Below, piece by piece: positions 19,174 through 31,071 of a DNA stretch of 64,000 nucleotides. The notes beneath the pieces were generated by a model. It did no database searches. It was not told the origin of the DNA and was given only the letters and a program-made list of their open reading frames with translations. A program made the position numbers and the translations under genes. Numbering within the stretch: position 1 is the stretch's first letter; each line of letters starts with the position of its first letter. Source of the DNA: Rhizobium cauense (GTDB lineage: Bacteria > Pseudomonadota > Alphaproteobacteria > Rhizobiales > Rhizobiaceae); contig NZ_JAEUAT010000002.1 of NCBI RefSeq assembly GCF_019511525.1, positions 372,001 through 436,000 of the forward strand, written 5' to 3'.

Positions 19174-20478
19174 ATGTTACAAGATAAAGACCGCATCTTT
19201 ACCAACATCTACGGCCTCAAGGACAAGTCTCTGAAGGGCGCGATGAGCCGCGGCCACTGGGACGGCACCAAGCAGATTCTCGAAAAGGGTCGCGATTGGA
19301 TCATCAACGAGATGAAGGCTTCGGGTCTTCGCGGACGTGGCGGCGCAGGCTTCCCGACCGGCCTCAAGTGGTCGTTCATGCCGAAGGAATCCGACGGTCG
19401 TCCGCATTACCTCGTCGTGAATGCTGACGAGTCGGAGCCTGGCACCTGCAAGGACCGCGATATCATGCGCCACGATCCGCATACGCTGATCGAAGGCTGC
19501 GTTATCGCGAGTTTCGCCATGGGTGCGAACGCTGCCTACATCTACGTTCGCGGCGAATACATCCGCGAGCGTGAAGCGCTGCAGGCCGCCATTGACGAGT
19601 GCTATGACTACGGCCTGCTCGGCAAGAATAACAAGCTCGGCTATCCCATCGACATCTACGTCCATCATGGCGCCGGCGCCTACATCTGCGGTGAAGAAAC
19701 CGCGCTGCTTGAAAGCCTTGAAGGCAAGAAGGGCCAGCCGCGCCTGAAGCCGCCGTTCCCGGCGAACATGGGTCTCTACGGCTGCCCGACGACCGTGAAC
19801 AACGTCGAGTCGATCGCCGTTGCTCCGACCATCCTGCGTCGTGGCGCCGGCTGGTTCTCGTCGATCGGTCGTCCGAACAACGTCGGCACCAAGCTCTTCA
19901 TGCTCTCCGGCCACGTCAACAAGCCGTGCACTGTTGAAGAAGAGATGGGCATCACCTTCCGTGAACTCGTCGATCGCCATGCCGGCGGCATTCGCGGCGG
20001 CTGGGACAACCTTCTCGCGGTCATTCCCGGCGGCGCATCGTGCCCGATCGTTCCGGCCAAGGACATCATCGACTGCCCGATGGACTTCGACGGCCTGCGT
20101 GCTGTCGGTTCGTCTTTCGGCACCGCAGCCGCGATCGTCATGGACAAGTCCACCGACGTCATCAAGGCGATTGCCCGTATCTCGGCCTTCTTCAAGCATG
20201 AGAGCTGCGGCCAGTGCACGCCGTGCCGCGAAGGTACGGGCTGGATGTGGCGCGTCATGGAGCGCATGGCCAAGGGCAATGCGCAGAAGCGCGAAATCGA
20301 CATGCTGTTCCAGGTCACCAAGCAGATCGAAGGCCACACCATCTGTGCGCTCGGCGATGCTGCCGCATGGCCGGTGCAGGGGCTGATCCGGAATTTCCGT
20401 CCGGAGATCGAAGCGCGTATCGACCAATATACGGCAAGCGCGCTGGATCACGGTGCGGTTCTCGAGGCTGCAGAGTAG
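19174..20478 (+). CDS. nuoF: NADH-quinone oxidoreductase subunit F
   Basis: A 434-residue 51-kDa-type subunit that binds NADH and FMN and starts electron transfer. The dinucleotide/FMN site [16 protein letters not shown], the FMN-binding [15 protein letters not shown] and the [4Fe-4S] motif [12 protein letters not shown] plus a later Cys in [10 protein letters not shown] are all present. It lies 11 bases after nuoE. Confidence 0.98.
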   Translation: MLQDKDRIFTNIYGLKDKSLKGAMSRGHWDGTKQILEKGRDWIINEMKASGLRGRGGAGFPTGLKWSFMPKESDGRPHYLVVNADESEPGTCKDRDIMRHDPHTLIEGCVIASFAMGANAAYIYVRGEYIREREALQAAIDECYDYGLLGKNNKLGYPIDIYVHHGAGAYICGEETALLESLEGKKGQPRLKPPFPANMGLYGCPTTVNNVESIAVAPTILRRGAGWFSSIGRPNNVGTKLFMLSGHVNKPCTVEEEMGITFRELVDRHAGGIRGGWDNLLAVIPGGASCPIVPAKDIIDCPMDFDGLRAVGSSFGTAAAIVMDKSTDVIKAIARISAFFKHESCGQCTPCREGTGWMWRVMERMAKGNAQKREIDMLFQVTKQIEGHTICALGDAAAWPVQGLIRNFRPEIEARIDQYTASALDHGAVLEAAE

Positions 20479-20483
20479 GGCTG

Positions 20484-21110
20484 ATGACGAAGGCGCCTGA
20501 CAGCACTGACAAGGAAGGAGCGGCTGATTTTTCGGCCGACTTCGGCCGTCTTGCTGCCGAGATGCTGGAGAATGCCCGTGCGCTGCCGATGCCGTCTGCG
20601 ATGGTCAATCCGGCGGCGGCAATGGCTGCGGCGACCGCGATTGGCTTCGGCTTTTCGACCCAGATGGCAGGCGCTTTCTTTGGAGCACTGCAAGGCGCGC
20701 TTGATGCGACGAGCAAGCTGGCGGCGGTTCTTGATGAGACACCACCTGATGAAGGCAAACCTGAGGTAGAGGTCCGGCCGGAAAACATTCGCCCGTCGCC
20801 GATCAAGAACACGAATGCCGAAGTCAAGCTCGCAGTTGTTCCGCTGAAGAAACCAGACGTAAAGCCTGCGGTGGTTACAAAGCCCGCGTCCCGCGTCCGG
20901 AAGGCCGACGATCTGAAGCAGATCTCCGGTATTGGCCCGAAGATTGAGCAGGTCTTGAATGCCAAGGGTATTCGCTCCCTTGCTGTCATTGCTGGATGGT
21001 CTGACGAGGATGTGGCGCGGGTCGATGCTGAGCTCGGCTTCGACGGGCGCGTGGCTCGTGATGGCTGGGTAGCGCAGGCAAAGGCGCTCGCCGGGCGCAA
21101 ACGGAAGTAG
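20484..21110 (+). CDS. HhH-domain protein encoded within the nuo operon
   Basis: A 208-residue protein with no enzyme motif. The first ~90 residues are Ala-rich and include AMVNPAAAMAAATAIGFGFS, a phasin-like or weakly amphipathic stretch. The C-terminal ~65 residues (ADDLKQISGIGPKIEQVLNA ... WVAQAKALAGRKRK) repeat the helix-hairpin-helix module found at the end of NuoE, about half identical by eye. It starts five bases after the nuoF stop, and nuoG follows after 218 bases. Function is unknown; a shared role with the NuoE tail is suggested. The start at 20484 has TAGGG upstream. Confidence 0.8.
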   Translation: MTKAPDSTDKEGAADFSADFGRLAAEMLENARALPMPSAMVNPAAAMAAATAIGFGFSTQMAGAFFGALQGALDATSKLAAVLDETPPDEGKPEVEVRPENIRPSPIKNTNAEVKLAVVPLKKPDVKPAVVTKPASRVRKADDLKQISGIGPKIEQVLNAKGIRSLAVIAGWSDEDVARVDAELGFDGRVARDGWVAQAKALAGRKRK

Positions 21111-21328
21111 TTTTTCGGCCGGAAGGCCGGAGCAAGGTCAAGGCTGAACAGTGAAGGGCAGGGGCCCTGCACTGCTGACGCCAAAGCTGATCCCGGGTCT
21201 CGGGATGAGCAGAGAATTTGAGCGACACCGATGCCAACGGGATAGGAAATCCGGCCTGGCAGCGGAATTGTTGCAAGAATGGGTTTGTTTGCCGCAATCC
21301 GGCAAACGCGAAACAGGACTGAGTGACG

Positions 21329-23410
21329 ATGGCAAAACTGAAGATTGACGGTAACGAGATCGAAGTTCCGGATCATTTCACGCTGCTGCAGGCGTGCGAG
21401 GAAGCCGGTGCTGAAGTTCCGCGCTTCTGCTTCCATGAGCGCCTTTCGGTTGCCGGCAACTGCCGCATGTGCCTCGTTGAGGTGAAGGGTGGTCCGCCGA
21501 AGCCGCAGGCATCTTGCGCCATGGGCGTCCGCGATATCCGCGGCGGCCCGAACGGCGAACTGCCCGAGGTTTTCACCAATACGCCGATGGTCAAGAAGGC
21601 CCGCGAAGGCGTGATGGAATTCTTGCTGATCAACCATCCGCTGGATTGCCCGATCTGCGACCAGGGTGGCGAATGTGACCTGCAGGACCAGGCGATGGCC
21701 TTCGGTATCGACAGCTCGCGCTATCAGGAAGACAAGCGCGCCGTCGAAGACAAGTACATTGGGCCGCTCGTCAAGACGGTCATGAACCGCTGCATCCACT
21801 GCACGCGCTGCGTCCGCTTCACGACCGAAGTGGCCGGCATTTCCGAACTCGGCCTGATCGGCCGCGGCGAGGATGCCGAGATCACCACCTATCTCGAGCA
21901 GGCGATGACCTCGGAGCTGCAGGGCAACGTCGTTGACCTTTGCCCGGTTGGCGCCCTGACCTCGAAGCCCTTCGCCTTCACGGCTCGCCCGTGGGAACTG
22001 AACAAGACCGAATCGATCGACGTCATGGACGCGCTCGGCTCTGCCATCCGCGTTGATACGCGTGGCCGCGAAGTCATGCGCGTGCTGCCGCGCGTCAACG
22101 ACCAGATCAACGAAGAGTGGATCTCCGACAAAAGCCGCTTCATCTGGGATGGCCTGAAGACGCAGCGTCTCGATCGTCCGTATGTCCGCAAGGACGGCCG
22201 TCTGCAGGCTGCGACCTGGGGCGAAGCCTTCGGCGCCATCAAGGCCGCTGTTTCGGCAACGAGCGGCGACAAGATCGGCGCGATCGCAGGCGATCTCGCA
22301 TCCGTCGAAGAAATGTACGCTCTGTCTGAGCTGGTTAAGTCGCTCGGTTCCGAGAACCTCGACTGTCGCCAGGATGGGACGGCACTTGATCCGTCGCTCG
22401 GTCGCGCAAGCTACGTCTTCAACCCGACGATCGAAGGCATCGAGCAGGCAGATGCGCTGCTGATCATCGGCGCAAACCCGCGCTTTGAAGCTGCAGTCCT
22501 CAACGCCCGCATCCGCAAGCGCTGGCGTCGTGGCAATTTCCCGATCGGTGTGATCGGTGAAGCAGGCGAACTGCGTTATGACTACGAATATCTCGGTGCC
22601 GGCCCGGACACCCTGAAGGATCTCGTCGACGGCAACCATGCCTTCGCGAAGGTTCTGACCAATGCCAAGAAGCCGATGATCCTTATCGGCCAGGGCGCGC
22701 TGTCGCGCGCTGATGGTGCTGGCGTTCTCGCAAGCGCTGCAAAGCTTGCAGGCACTGTGGGTGCGGTTGTCGACGGCTGGAACGGCTTTGCCGTCCTCCA
22801 CACCGCGGCATCGCGCGTCGGCGGCCTCGACCTCGGCTTCGTGCCGGGCGAAAAGGGCGTCAATGCTGCGGACATGCTGGCGTCTATGGACGTGCTCTTC
22901 CTGCTCGGCGCCGATGAACTCGATTTCGCAGCCAAGAAGGCAAAGCTGACGGTCTACGTCGGTTCGCACGGTGACAACGGCGCACACAATGCCGACGTCA
23001 TCCTGCCAGCCGCCGCCTACACCGAAAAGTCCGGCACCTGGGTGAACACCGAAGGCCGCGTTCAGATGGGCAACCGCGCAGGCTTCGCGCCTGGCGACGC
23101 CCGCGAAGACTGGGCGATCATCCGTGCCCTTTCCGACGTGCTCGGCAAGAAGCTTCCGTTTGATTCGCTTGGCGAGTTGCGCGCGAAGCTCTACGCGGCG
23201 TTCCCGCATTTCGCGGCGCTTGACGAGATCGCCGAAAGCGACAGCGCCAAAATTGCCGCAGTTGCGAAAAAAGCCGGCAAGATGAACAAATCCGGGTTTG
23301 CGTCGCCGGTCAAAGACTTCTATTTGACGAACCCGATTGCGCGCGCTTCGGCAGTGATGGCCGAGTGCTCGGCATTGGCCCGCAACAACTTCAAAGTCGC
23401 GGCAGAGTAA
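21329..23410 (+). CDS. nuoG: NADH-quinone oxidoreductase subunit G
   Basis: A 693-residue 75-kDa-type subunit with several iron-sulfur clusters: N-terminal [2Fe-2S] ligands Cys34, Cys45, Cys48, Cys63; the His-ligated cluster region HPLDCPICDQGGECDLQD; and a [4Fe-4S] motif CIHCTRC. The molybdopterin-oxidoreductase-like domain follows to the C-terminus. The ATG at 21329 gives MAKLKIDGNE; an in-frame GTG six bases earlier is less likely. A 218-base gap precedes it, unusual in this tight operon. Confidence 0.98.
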   Translation: MAKLKIDGNEIEVPDHFTLLQACEEAGAEVPRFCFHERLSVAGNCRMCLVEVKGGPPKPQASCAMGVRDIRGGPNGELPEVFTNTPMVKKAREGVMEFLLINHPLDCPICDQGGECDLQDQAMAFGIDSSRYQEDKRAVEDKYIGPLVKTVMNRCIHCTRCVRFTTEVAGISELGLIGRGEDAEITTYLEQAMTSELQGNVVDLCPVGALTSKPFAFTARPWELNKTESIDVMDALGSAIRVDTRGREVMRVLPRVNDQINEEWISDKSRFIWDGLKTQRLDRPYVRKDGRLQAATWGEAFGAIKAAVSATSGDKIGAIAGDLASVEEMYALSELVKSLGSENLDCRQDGTALDPSLGRASYVFNPTIEGIEQADALLIIGANPRFEAAVLNARIRKRWRRGNFPIGVIGEAGELRYDYEYLGAGPDTLKDLVDGNHAFAKVLTNAKKPMILIGQGALSRADGAGVLASAAKLAGTVGAVVDGWNGFAVLHTAASRVGGLDLGFVPGEKGVNAADMLASMDVLFLLGADELDFAAKKAKLTVYVGSHGDNGAHNADVILPAAAYTEKSGTWVNTEGRVQMGNRAGFAPGDAREDWAIIRALSDVLGKKLPFDSLGELRAKLYAAFPHFAALDEIAESDSAKIAAVAKKAGKMNKSGFASPVKDFYLTNPIARASAVMAECSALARNNFKVAAE

Positions 23411-23422
23411 GGGCAGGGGACT

Positions 23423-24466
23423 ATGGATTCGTTTGTTTCAACTTATGTCTTGCCTGGCCTTCTCATGGTCGGTCAGTCGCTTCTCGTCCTTGTCTGCCTG
23501 CTCGTCTTCATCGCCTACATTCTGTTGGCCGACCGCAAGATCTGGGCCGCGGTCCAGCTGCGTCGTGGTCCGAATGTGGTGGGTCCTTGGGGTCTTTTCC
23601 AGTCCTTCGCCGACCTTTTGAAGTTCGTCTTCAAGGAGCCGATCATTCCGGCCGGCGCCAACAAGGCCGTGTTCCTCCTGGCTCCGCTGGTAACGGTGCT
23701 TCTGGCTCTCTCCACCTGGGCCGTCGTGCCCTTCGCGGATGGCTGGGTCATCGCCAATATCAACGTCGGCATTCTCTACATCTTTGCGATCTCGTCGCTT
23801 GAAGTGTACGGCATCATCATGGGCGGCTGGGCTTCGAACTCGAAATATCCGTTCCTCGGTGCGCTTCGTTCCGCCGCGCAGATGGTTTCCTACGAAGTCT
23901 CCATCGGCTTCGTCATCGTCACTGTTCTGCTCTGCGTCGGTTCGTTGAACCTGACGGATATCGTTCACGCCCAGCAGGCCGGCCTCGGCACGCGCCTTGG
24001 TCTGCCGTCGTCATTCCTCGACTGGCACTGGCTGGCGCTGTTCCCGATGTTCATCATCTTCTTCATTTCGGCTCTGGCTGAAACGAACCGTCCGCCATTC
24101 GATCTTCCGGAAGCGGAATCGGAACTGGTTGCCGGCTTCATGGTCGAATACGGCTCCTCGCTCTACATGATGTTCATGCTCGGCGAATACGCAGCCATCG
24201 TTCTGATGTGCTCGCTGACGACGATCCTGTTCCTCGGGGGCTGGCTGCCGCCGGTCGATGTATGGTTCCTGAACTGGGTACCGGGCGTCATCTGGTTCAT
24301 GCTGAAGTCGTGCCTGGTGTTCTTCATGTTTGCGATGGTCAAGGCATTTGTCCCGCGCTATCGCTACGACCAGCTGATGCGCCTCGGCTGGAAGGTATTC
24401 CTTCCGCTGTCGCTCGCCATGGTCGTTATCGTTGCATTCGTGCTGAAGCTGACGGGTTGGGCATGA
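23423..24466 (+). CDS. nuoH: NADH-quinone oxidoreductase subunit H
   Basis: A 347-residue ND1-type membrane subunit with about eight helices, linking the quinone site to the proton pumps. Conserved [20 protein letters not shown] near residue 32 and the acidic loop [20 protein letters not shown] are diagnostic. It lies 12 bases after nuoG. Confidence 0.98.
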   Translation: MDSFVSTYVLPGLLMVGQSLLVLVCLLVFIAYILLADRKIWAAVQLRRGPNVVGPWGLFQSFADLLKFVFKEPIIPAGANKAVFLLAPLVTVLLALSTWAVVPFADGWVIANINVGILYIFAISSLEVYGIIMGGWASNSKYPFLGALRSAAQMVSYEVSIGFVIVTVLLCVGSLNLTDIVHAQQAGLGTRLGLPSSFLDWHWLALFPMFIIFFISALAETNRPPFDLPEAESELVAGFMVEYGSSLYMMFMLGEYAAIVLMCSLTTILFLGGWLPPVDVWFLNWVPGVIWFMLKSCLVFFMFAMVKAFVPRYRYDQLMRLGWKVFLPLSLAMVVIVAFVLKLTGWA

Positions 24467-24506
24467 TCATGCCGGCCCTCGTTTCAAGCAATATTGGAGG
24501 TTGAAG

Positions 24507-24998
24507 ATGGCAGGCTTGTCCAACGCGGTCAGCTCGCTGTTCCTGAAGGAATTCGTCAGTGCGTTCTGGCTGACCTTCCGGTACATTTTTAAGCAGAAGG
24601 CAACGGTCAACTACCCGTTCGAGAAGGGACCGGTCAGCCCGCGCTTCCGCGGCGAGCACGCACTGCGTCGTTATCCGAACGGCGAAGAGCGCTGCATCGC
24701 CTGCAAGCTGTGTGAGGCCATCTGTCCTGCACAGGCGATCACCATCGAAGCCGGCCCGCGCCGCAACGATGGCACGCGCCGTACCGTTCGTTACGACATC
24801 GACATGGTAAAGTGCATCTACTGCGGCTTTTGCCAGGAAGCATGCCCGGTCGACGCGATTGTCGAAGGTCCGAATTTCGAATTTGCAACGGAAACCCGCG
24901 AAGAACTGTACTTCGACAAGGCGCGGCTTCTGGAGAACGGCGATCGGTGGGAGCGCGAAATCGCGCGCAACATCGCGCTCGACGCTCCATACCGTTGA
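24507..24998 (+). CDS. nuoI: NADH-quinone oxidoreductase subunit I
   Basis: A 163-residue TYKY-type subunit with two [4Fe-4S] clusters (N6a and N6b): [12 protein letters not shown] and [17 protein letters not shown] sits six bases before the ATG at 24507. An in-frame TTG at 24501 is not needed. Confidence 0.98.
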   Translation: MAGLSNAVSSLFLKEFVSAFWLTFRYIFKQKATVNYPFEKGPVSPRFRGEHALRRYPNGEERCIACKLCEAICPAQAITIEAGPRRNDGTRRTVRYDIDMVKCIYCGFCQEACPVDAIVEGPNFEFATETREELYFDKARLLENGDRWEREIARNIALDAPYR

Positions 24999-25139
24999 TC
25001 GAAATTGAAATGCCGGTGGGCCGCCCAATGCGCGGCTTCCGGTCAACATGCACCGGAGTTTTGCCGGAGAATTCCGCGCGAAGCTTCATCGGGCAGGGAA
25101 ACTCCCGGCTGCCCGGGGGAAGATGAAAAAGGCACCAAC

Positions 25140-25754
25140 ATGGGTCTGCAGGCTCTATTTTTCTATCTTTTCGCCTTTGTCGCGGTAGCGTCGGCGTTCA
25201 TGGTCATCTGGTCGAAGAATCCGGTTCATTCGGTTCTCTTCCTGATCCTGGTTTTCTTCAATGCGGCCGGCCTCTTCCTGCTGCTCGGCGCCGAATTCCT
25301 GGCGATGATCCTGCTCGTCGTTTATGTCGGTGCGGTGGCCGTTCTCTTCCTCTTCGTCGTCATGATGCTCGACATCGACTTTACGGAATTGCGCGCAGGC
25401 GTGCTTGCCTACGCGCCGATTGGCGCAATTATCGGGTTGATCCTTGCTGCTGAGTTGATTGTCGTCGTTGGCGGCAGCGTCATCTCGCCTGAGATCGCCA
25501 AGACGGTCGCAATGCCGATCCCGGCGCTGAGCGAGCGCACGAACACCGCGGCGCTCGGCGACGTCCTCTATACGAATTATGTCTACTTCTTCCAGATCGC
25601 GGGTCTGGTGCTGCTCGTCGCAATGATCGGTGCGATCGTGCTGACGCTCAAGCATCGCCAGAACGTCAAGCGACAGAATATCGCCAACCAGGTTGCCCGC
25701 AATCCCAAGACCGCTGTCGAGGTGGTCAAGGTGAAGCCCGGGCAGGGCGTGTGA
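25140..25754 (+). CDS. nuoJ: NADH-quinone oxidoreductase subunit J
   Basis: A 204-residue ND6-type membrane subunit with five helices. The third-helix region LLGAEFLAMILLVVYVGAVAVLFLFVVMML is the family signature. The ATG at 25140 gives the normal N-terminus MGLQALFFYLF; the frame is open upstream without membrane character. 141 bases separate it from nuoI. Confidence 0.97.
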   Translation: MGLQALFFYLFAFVAVASAFMVIWSKNPVHSVLFLILVFFNAAGLFLLLGAEFLAMILLVVYVGAVAVLFLFVVMMLDIDFTELRAGVLAYAPIGAIIGLILAAELIVVVGGSVISPEIAKTVAMPIPALSERTNTAALGDVLYTNYVYFFQIAGLVLLVAMIGAIVLTLKHRQNVKRQNIANQVARNPKTAVEVVKVKPGQGV

Positions 25755-25783
25755 AGCAGGCGCGAGCTTAAGGAACAAATACA

Positions 25784-26092
25784 ATGGTCATCGGACTTTC
25801 CCATTACCTGACGGTCAGCGCCATCCTCTTCACGCTCGGCGTCTTCGGTATCTTCCTGAACCGGAAGAACGTCATCGTTATCCTGATGTCGATCGAACTC
25901 ATTCTCCTTGCGGTCAACATCAACATGGTCGCCTTCTCGTCGTTCCTCAACGATATCGTCGGCCAGGTTTTCGCATTGTTCGTTCTGACCGTGGCTGCAG
26001 CTGAAGCGGCTATCGGTCTTGCAATTCTCGTCGTCTTCTACCGCAACCGCGGCTCGATCGCTGTTGAAGACGTCAATATGATGAAGGGCTGA
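25784..26092 (+). CDS. nuoK: NADH-quinone oxidoreductase subunit K
   Basis: A 102-residue ND4L-type subunit with three helices, containing the buried Glu residues of the proton path ([14 protein letters not shown] and [13 protein letters not shown]). Length and motifs are standard. Confidence 0.97.
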   Translation: MVIGLSHYLTVSAILFTLGVFGIFLNRKNVIVILMSIELILLAVNINMVAFSSFLNDIVGQVFALFVLTVAAAEAAIGLAILVVFYRNRGSIAVEDVNMMKG

Positions 26093-26098
26093 GGGCTC

Positions 26099-28096
26099 AT
26101 GTTCTTATATAAAGCTATCGTCTTTCTTCCCCTGATTGGCGCGATCATTGCCGGCCTTTTCGGACGTGCGATCGGCGCCAAGGCATCGGAATACATTACA
26201 TCGGGCCTGATGATCGTCGCCGCGGTGTTGTCGTGGTATGTCTTCATCACGGTTGGAATGGGTCACCACGAAGGCGGCCCGATCAAGGTGGAAGTCCTTC
26301 GCTGGATCCAGTCCGGCGGTATCGACGTTTCCTGGTCGCTGCGGGTAGACACGCTCACCTCCGTCATGCTGATCGTCGTCAACACGGTCTCGACACTCGT
26401 GCACGTCTATTCGATCGGATACATGCATCATGATCCGCATCGTCCACGCTTCTTCGCCTATTTGTCGCTCTTCACCTTCGCCATGCTCATGCTGGTGACT
26501 GCTGACAACCTTGCGCAGATGTTCTTCGGCTGGGAAGGCGTCGGTCTGGCCTCGTACCTGCTCATCGGCTTCTGGTTCAAGAAGCCGTCGGCGAATGCCG
26601 CTGCAATGAAGGCGTTCATCGTTAACCGTGTGGGCGACTTCGGCTTCATTCTCGGTATCGCGAGCGTCTTCGTATTGTTCGGTGCGATCAACTTCGACAC
26701 GATCTTCGCCAATGCCGCGAGCTTTGCTCATGCAGAAGGTGGCGAGGGGCACGAGGTCGTTCTCAACCTCTTCGGCATGCACCTCGACAAGGCCGATGCG
26801 CTGACGGGCGCCTGCCTGCTGCTCTTCATGGGTGCGATGGGTAAGTCGGCGCAGTTCCTGCTGCACACCTGGCTGCCTGATGCCATGGAAGGCCCGACGC
26901 CGGTTTCGGCGCTCATTCATGCTGCAACCATGGTTACCGCAGGTGTCTTCCTGGTTGCCCGCATGTCGCCGCTGTTCGAACTGTCGCCGGATGCCCTGGT
27001 CGTCGTGACCGTTATCGGTGCGATCACTGCCTTCTTCGCAGCGACCGTCGGTCTGGTCCAGAACGACATCAAGCGCGTTATCGCCTATTCGACGTGCTCG
27101 CAGCTCGGCTACATGTTCGTGGCTCTCGGCGTCGGCGCTTATGGCGCGGCAATCTTCCACCTCTTCACGCACGCCTTCTTCAAGGCTCTGCTGTTCCTTG
27201 GCGCCGGCTCGGTGATCCACGCCGTCGATGGCGAACAGGACATGCGTTACATGGGTGGTCTGCGCAAGCACATCCCGGTGACGTTCTGGATGATGACGAT
27301 CGGCACGCTGGCGCTGACCGGCGTCGGCATTCCGTTCACCCCGATCGGCTTTGCCGGCTTCTTCTCTAAGGACGTGATCATCGAGGCTGCTTACGCTGCG
27401 CATTCACCGGTCGCGGGCTTCGCCTTCACGCTTCTGGTCATCGCGGCGCTCTTCACCAGCTTCTACTCCTGGCGTCTTGCGTTCCTGACGTTCTTCGGTC
27501 AGCCGCGCGCTTCGCACGAAGTCATGCACCATGTTCATGAATCGCCGCAGGTCATGCTGGTTCCGCTCTATATTCTTGCAGCGGGAGCAGTTCTTGCGGG
27601 CGTCCTCTTCGAAGGTCGCTTCTATGGCGAGGAGTATGCCGAGTTCTGGAAGGGTGCGCTCTTCACGTCGGAACACAATGAGCTGCTGGAGCACTTCCAT
27701 CACGTTCCGGCTTGGGTTGCACTGAGCCCGTTCATTGCCATGCTCGTTGGCTTCGTGACAGCCTGGTACATGTATATCAAGTCGCCCTCGACGCCGCGTG
27801 TTCTCGCGCAGCAGCACCGGGTCCTTTACCAGTTCCTGCTCAACAAGTGGTACTTCGACGAGCTGTACGACTTCCTGTTCGTACGCAGCGCCAAGGCGCT
27901 CGGCCGGTTCCTGTGGAAGAAGGGTGATGTCGGCGTTATCGACACCTATGGCCCGAACGGCATTGCTGCCCGCGTCGTCGACGTCACCAACCGCGTGGTC
28001 CGTCTGCAGACGGGTTACCTCTATCACTACGCGTTCGCCATGCTGATCGGCATCGCAGCGCTTGTTACCTGGATGATGCTCGGGAGTTCCTTCTGA
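26099..28096 (+). CDS. nuoL: NADH-quinone oxidoreductase subunit L
   Basis: A 665-residue ND5-type antiporter-like subunit with the long lateral helix at the C-terminal side. Conserved [15 protein letters not shown], the Lys-bearing [34 protein letters not shown] and the discontinuous-helix region are present. Its last base overlaps the nuoM start. Confidence 0.98.
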   Translation: MFLYKAIVFLPLIGAIIAGLFGRAIGAKASEYITSGLMIVAAVLSWYVFITVGMGHHEGGPIKVEVLRWIQSGGIDVSWSLRVDTLTSVMLIVVNTVSTLVHVYSIGYMHHDPHRPRFFAYLSLFTFAMLMLVTADNLAQMFFGWEGVGLASYLLIGFWFKKPSANAAAMKAFIVNRVGDFGFILGIASVFVLFGAINFDTIFANAASFAHAEGGEGHEVVLNLFGMHLDKADALTGACLLLFMGAMGKSAQFLLHTWLPDAMEGPTPVSALIHAATMVTAGVFLVARMSPLFELSPDALVVVTVIGAITAFFAATVGLVQNDIKRVIAYSTCSQLGYMFVALGVGAYGAAIFHLFTHAFFKALLFLGAGSVIHAVDGEQDMRYMGGLRKHIPVTFWMMTIGTLALTGVGIPFTPIGFAGFFSKDVIIEAAYAAHSPVAGFAFTLLVIAALFTSFYSWRLAFLTFFGQPRASHEVMHHVHESPQVMLVPLYILAAGAVLAGVLFEGRFYGEEYAEFWKGALFTSEHNELLEHFHHVPAWVALSPFIAMLVGFVTAWYMYIKSPSTPRVLAQQHRVLYQFLLNKWYFDELYDFLFVRSAKALGRFLWKKGDVGVIDTYGPNGIAARVVDVTNRVVRLQTGYLYHYAFAMLIGIAALVTWMMLGSSF

Positions 28097-29607
28097 TGAC
28101 CGATTGGCCTATTCTTTCAACGGTCACCTTCCTGCCGCTCGTCGGCGTGGTGCTCCTGCTTTTGATGAACGAGAACGGCCCGAACGGCCGCCGCAACGTG
28201 CTCAACATCTCGTTGATCACGACCGTTGTGACCTTCGTTCTTTCGCTCTTCATCTGGGCCGGCTTCGACAATGCGAACCCGGGTTTCCAGATGATCGAGA
28301 AGCATGGCTGGCTCGGCACGGGTATCGGTTATCATGTCGGCGTCGACGGCATCTCGATGCTGTTCGTCATCCTGTCGACCTTCCTGATGCCCTTCTGCGT
28401 GCTGGCGAGCTGGCTCTCGATCGAGAAGCGCCTGAAGGAATACATGATCGCCTTCCTGATCCTGGAAGTGATGATGGTCGGCGTGTTCGTTTCGCTCGAT
28501 ATCGTGCTCTTCTACGTGTTCTTTGAAGCCGGTCTCATTCCGATGTTCCTCATCATCGGCGTTTGGGGCGGCAAGGATCGCGTCTATGCAAGCTACAAGT
28601 TCTTCCTCTATACGCTGCTCGGTTCGGTTCTGATGCTGCTCGCCATCATGGCGATGTACTGGCAGGCCGGCACGACGGACATTCAGGCGCTATTGGCCTA
28701 CAAGTTCCCGCCACAGATGCAGACCTGGCTCTGGCTTGCCTTCTTCGCGTCGTTTGCGGTGAAGATGCCGATGTGGCCGGTTCACACCTGGCTGCCCGAC
28801 GCGCACGTTCAGGCGCCGACGGCAGGCTCGGTCATCCTGGCTGGCGTGCTTCTGAAGCTCGGTGGCTATGGCCTGATCCGCTTCTCGCTCGGCATGTTCC
28901 CGGTTGCCTCCGAGTTCTTCGCGCCGCTCGTCTTCGCAATGTCGGTAATCGCCATCATCTACACGTCTCTCGTGGCGCTGATGCAGGACGACATCAAGAA
29001 GCTGATCGCCTATTCGTCGGTTGCCCACATGGGTTACGTTACGATGGGCATCTTCGCAGCCAACTCGCAGGGCCTTCAGGGTTCGATCTTCCAGATGCTG
29101 TCGCACGGCATCGTATCGGGTGCTCTCTTCCTTTGCGTCGGCGTTGTCTACGACCGTACTCATACCCGCGAGATCGCGGCCTATGGTGGTCTGGTCAACA
29201 ATATGCCGAAGTACGCTGTTGCTTTCATGGTCTTCACCATGGCGAACGTCGGTTTGCCCGGTACGTCCGGTTTCATTGGTGAATTCCTGACCCTGATCGG
29301 CGTTTTCCGCGTCAACAGCTGGGTCGCGCTGTTCGCAGCAACGGGCGTCATCCTCTCCGCCGGTTATGCCCTCTGGCTCTATCGCCGGGTCATTTTTGGC
29401 GCGCTCGACAAGGAAAAGCTCAAGGCGTTGCTCGACCTTTCGCCGCGTGAACAGCTGATCCTCTATCCGATGGTCGCACTGACGATTTTCTTCGGCGTCT
29501 ATCCGGCTCCGGTGTTCGACGCGACCGCCGCGTCTGTCGACCAGCTGGTTAATAGCTATTCGGCCGCAGTCCAGGCAGCGCATGATGTTGCGCTGTCGAT
29601 GAAATGA
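28096..29607 (+). CDS. nuoM: NADH-quinone oxidoreductase subunit M
   Basis: A 503-residue ND4-type proton-pumping subunit. Visible signatures are [20 protein letters not shown] with the key Glu, and [37 protein letters not shown]. The start overlaps the nuoL stop (TGATG). Confidence 0.98.
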   Translation: MTDWPILSTVTFLPLVGVVLLLLMNENGPNGRRNVLNISLITTVVTFVLSLFIWAGFDNANPGFQMIEKHGWLGTGIGYHVGVDGISMLFVILSTFLMPFCVLASWLSIEKRLKEYMIAFLILEVMMVGVFVSLDIVLFYVFFEAGLIPMFLIIGVWGGKDRVYASYKFFLYTLLGSVLMLLAIMAMYWQAGTTDIQALLAYKFPPQMQTWLWLAFFASFAVKMPMWPVHTWLPDAHVQAPTAGSVILAGVLLKLGGYGLIRFSLGMFPVASEFFAPLVFAMSVIAIIYTSLVALMQDDIKKLIAYSSVAHMGYVTMGIFAANSQGLQGSIFQMLSHGIVSGALFLCVGVVYDRTHTREIAAYGGLVNNMPKYAVAFMVFTMANVGLPGTSGFIGEFLTLIGVFRVNSWVALFAATGVILSAGYALWLYRRVIFGALDKEKLKALLDLSPREQLILYPMVALTIFFGVYPAPVFDATAASVDQLVNSYSAAVQAAHDVALSMK

Positions 29608-29625
29608 TGACGGGACTTTTGGGAC

Positions 29626-31071
29626 ATGACCTCTGAAACTATTCTCGCAAGCCTGCATCTTTCCATACCGGAGCTGATCCTCGCGGTCGGCGCACTGGTG
29701 CTACTTATGATCGGCGTTTTCTCGGGAGAGCGCTCCGGCCGGATGGTCAGCGTTCTCGCGATCATCGTGCTGGCTGCTGCCGCCCTATGGCTTATCTTCG
29801 TTCCGAGCGAAGGCCTTGCCTATGGCGGCGTCTTCCTTTCGGACGGCTTTGGCCGCTTCATGAAGATCACGGCGCTGATCGGCTCGATCGTGGCACTCTT
29901 CATGTCGCTGGGGCTTGCCAAGGAAAACCAGCTCGACAAGTTCGAGTTCCCGGTTCTCATCGTGCTCTGCACGCTCGGCATCCTGTTGATGATCTCGGCC
30001 AACGACCTCATCTCGCTCTACCTTGGCCTCGAACTGCAGTCGCTGGCAATCTACGTCGTCGCTGCGATCAACCGTGACAGCGTCAAGTCAACGGAAGCTG
30101 GCCTCAAGTACTTTGTGCTTGGTGCACTCTCCTCCGGTATGCTGCTCTATGGCATGTCGCTGGTCTATGGCTTCACGGGCCACACCCAGTTCGCGGCGAT
30201 TGCCCAGGCGCTGACCGTTGAAGGGGCTCGCTCGCTTGGCCTTATCTTCGGCCTCGTGTTCATTCTGGCTGGTATCGCCTTCAAGATCTCCGCTGTTCCA
30301 TTCCATATGTGGACGCCGGATGTTTACGAAGGCGCGCCGACCCCGGTTACGGCTTTCCTTGCCAGCGCTCCGAAGGTGGCGGCCATGGCGATGATGACCC
30401 GTATCGTCATCAGTGCCTTCCAGCCGGTTCTGGCTGATTGGCAGCAGGTCGTGGTGTTCATTTCGATCGCCTCCATGCTGCTTGGTTCCTTCGCCGCAAT
30501 CGGCCAGAAGAATATCAAGCGACTGATGGCCTACTCGTCGATCGGTCACATGGGTTACGCGCTGGTGGGCCTTGCCTCGGGCACGCAGACCGGTGTCTCG
30601 GGTGTCATGCTTTACATGGTCATCTACATGGTCATGACGCTCGGCAGCTTTGCGATCATCATGTCGATGCGTCGCAAGGACGGCACTGTCGTCGAGGAGG
30701 TGAACGACCTCGCCGGCCTGTCCTCCACAAATCCGTTCATGGCGACGGTGCTGACGATCCTGATGTTCTCGCTGGCCGGTATCCCGCCGCTCGCAGGCTT
30801 CTTCGCGAAGTACTTCGTGTTTGTTGCAGCCATCGAGGCGAAGCTCTACGCGCTCGCCATCATCGGCGTGCTCGCGTCGGTGGTTGGCGCCTACTACTAC
30901 CTCCGCGTCATCAAGCTGATGTGGTTCGATGAGGCGACCGGCGAGTTTGCTCGCGTGTCTGGTTCGCTGCGTCTGGTCTTCGGCATCTCCGGCCTCTTCG
31001 TTCTCGCCTATGTACTCATCGGCGGTCCGATCGGCGGTGCGGCCGAGCTCGCCGCTGCGACGTTGTTCTGA
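29626..31071 (+). CDS. nuoN: NADH-quinone oxidoreductase subunit N
   Basis: A 481-residue ND2-type proton-pumping subunit with about 14 helices. The segment [36 protein letters not shown] and the distal [11 protein letters not shown] are family marks. Its stop shares a base with the birA start, so downstream genes are coupled to complex I. Confidence 0.98.
   Translation: MTSETILASLHLSIPELILAVGALVLLMIGVFSGERSGRMVSVLAIIVLAAAALWLIFVPSEGLAYGGVFLSDGFGRFMKITALIGSIVALFMSLGLAKENQLDKFEFPVLIVLCTLGILLMISANDLISLYLGLELQSLAIYVVAAINRDSVKSTEAGLKYFVLGALSSGMLLYGMSLVYGFTGHTQFAAIAQALTVEGARSLGLIFGLVFILAGIAFKISAVPFHMWTPDVYEGAPTPVTAFLASAPKVAAMAMMTRIVISAFQPVLADWQQVVVFISIASMLLGSFAAIGQKNIKRLMAYSSIGHMGYALVGLASGTQTGVSGVMLYMVIYMVMTLGSFAIIMSMRRKDGTVVEEVNDLAGLSSTNPFMATVLTILMFSLAGIPPLAGFFAKYFVFVAAIEAKLYALAIIGVLASVVGAYYYLRVIKLMWFDEATGEFARVSGSLRLVFGISGLFVLAYVLIGGPIGGAAELAAATLF

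Noticed and set aside
20315..23209. A 964-codon minus-strand open frame
   Set aside because: It is antisense to nuoF, the HhH gene and nuoG. The plus-strand genes carry clear cluster motifs, and the long antisense frame is a GC-bias shadow.
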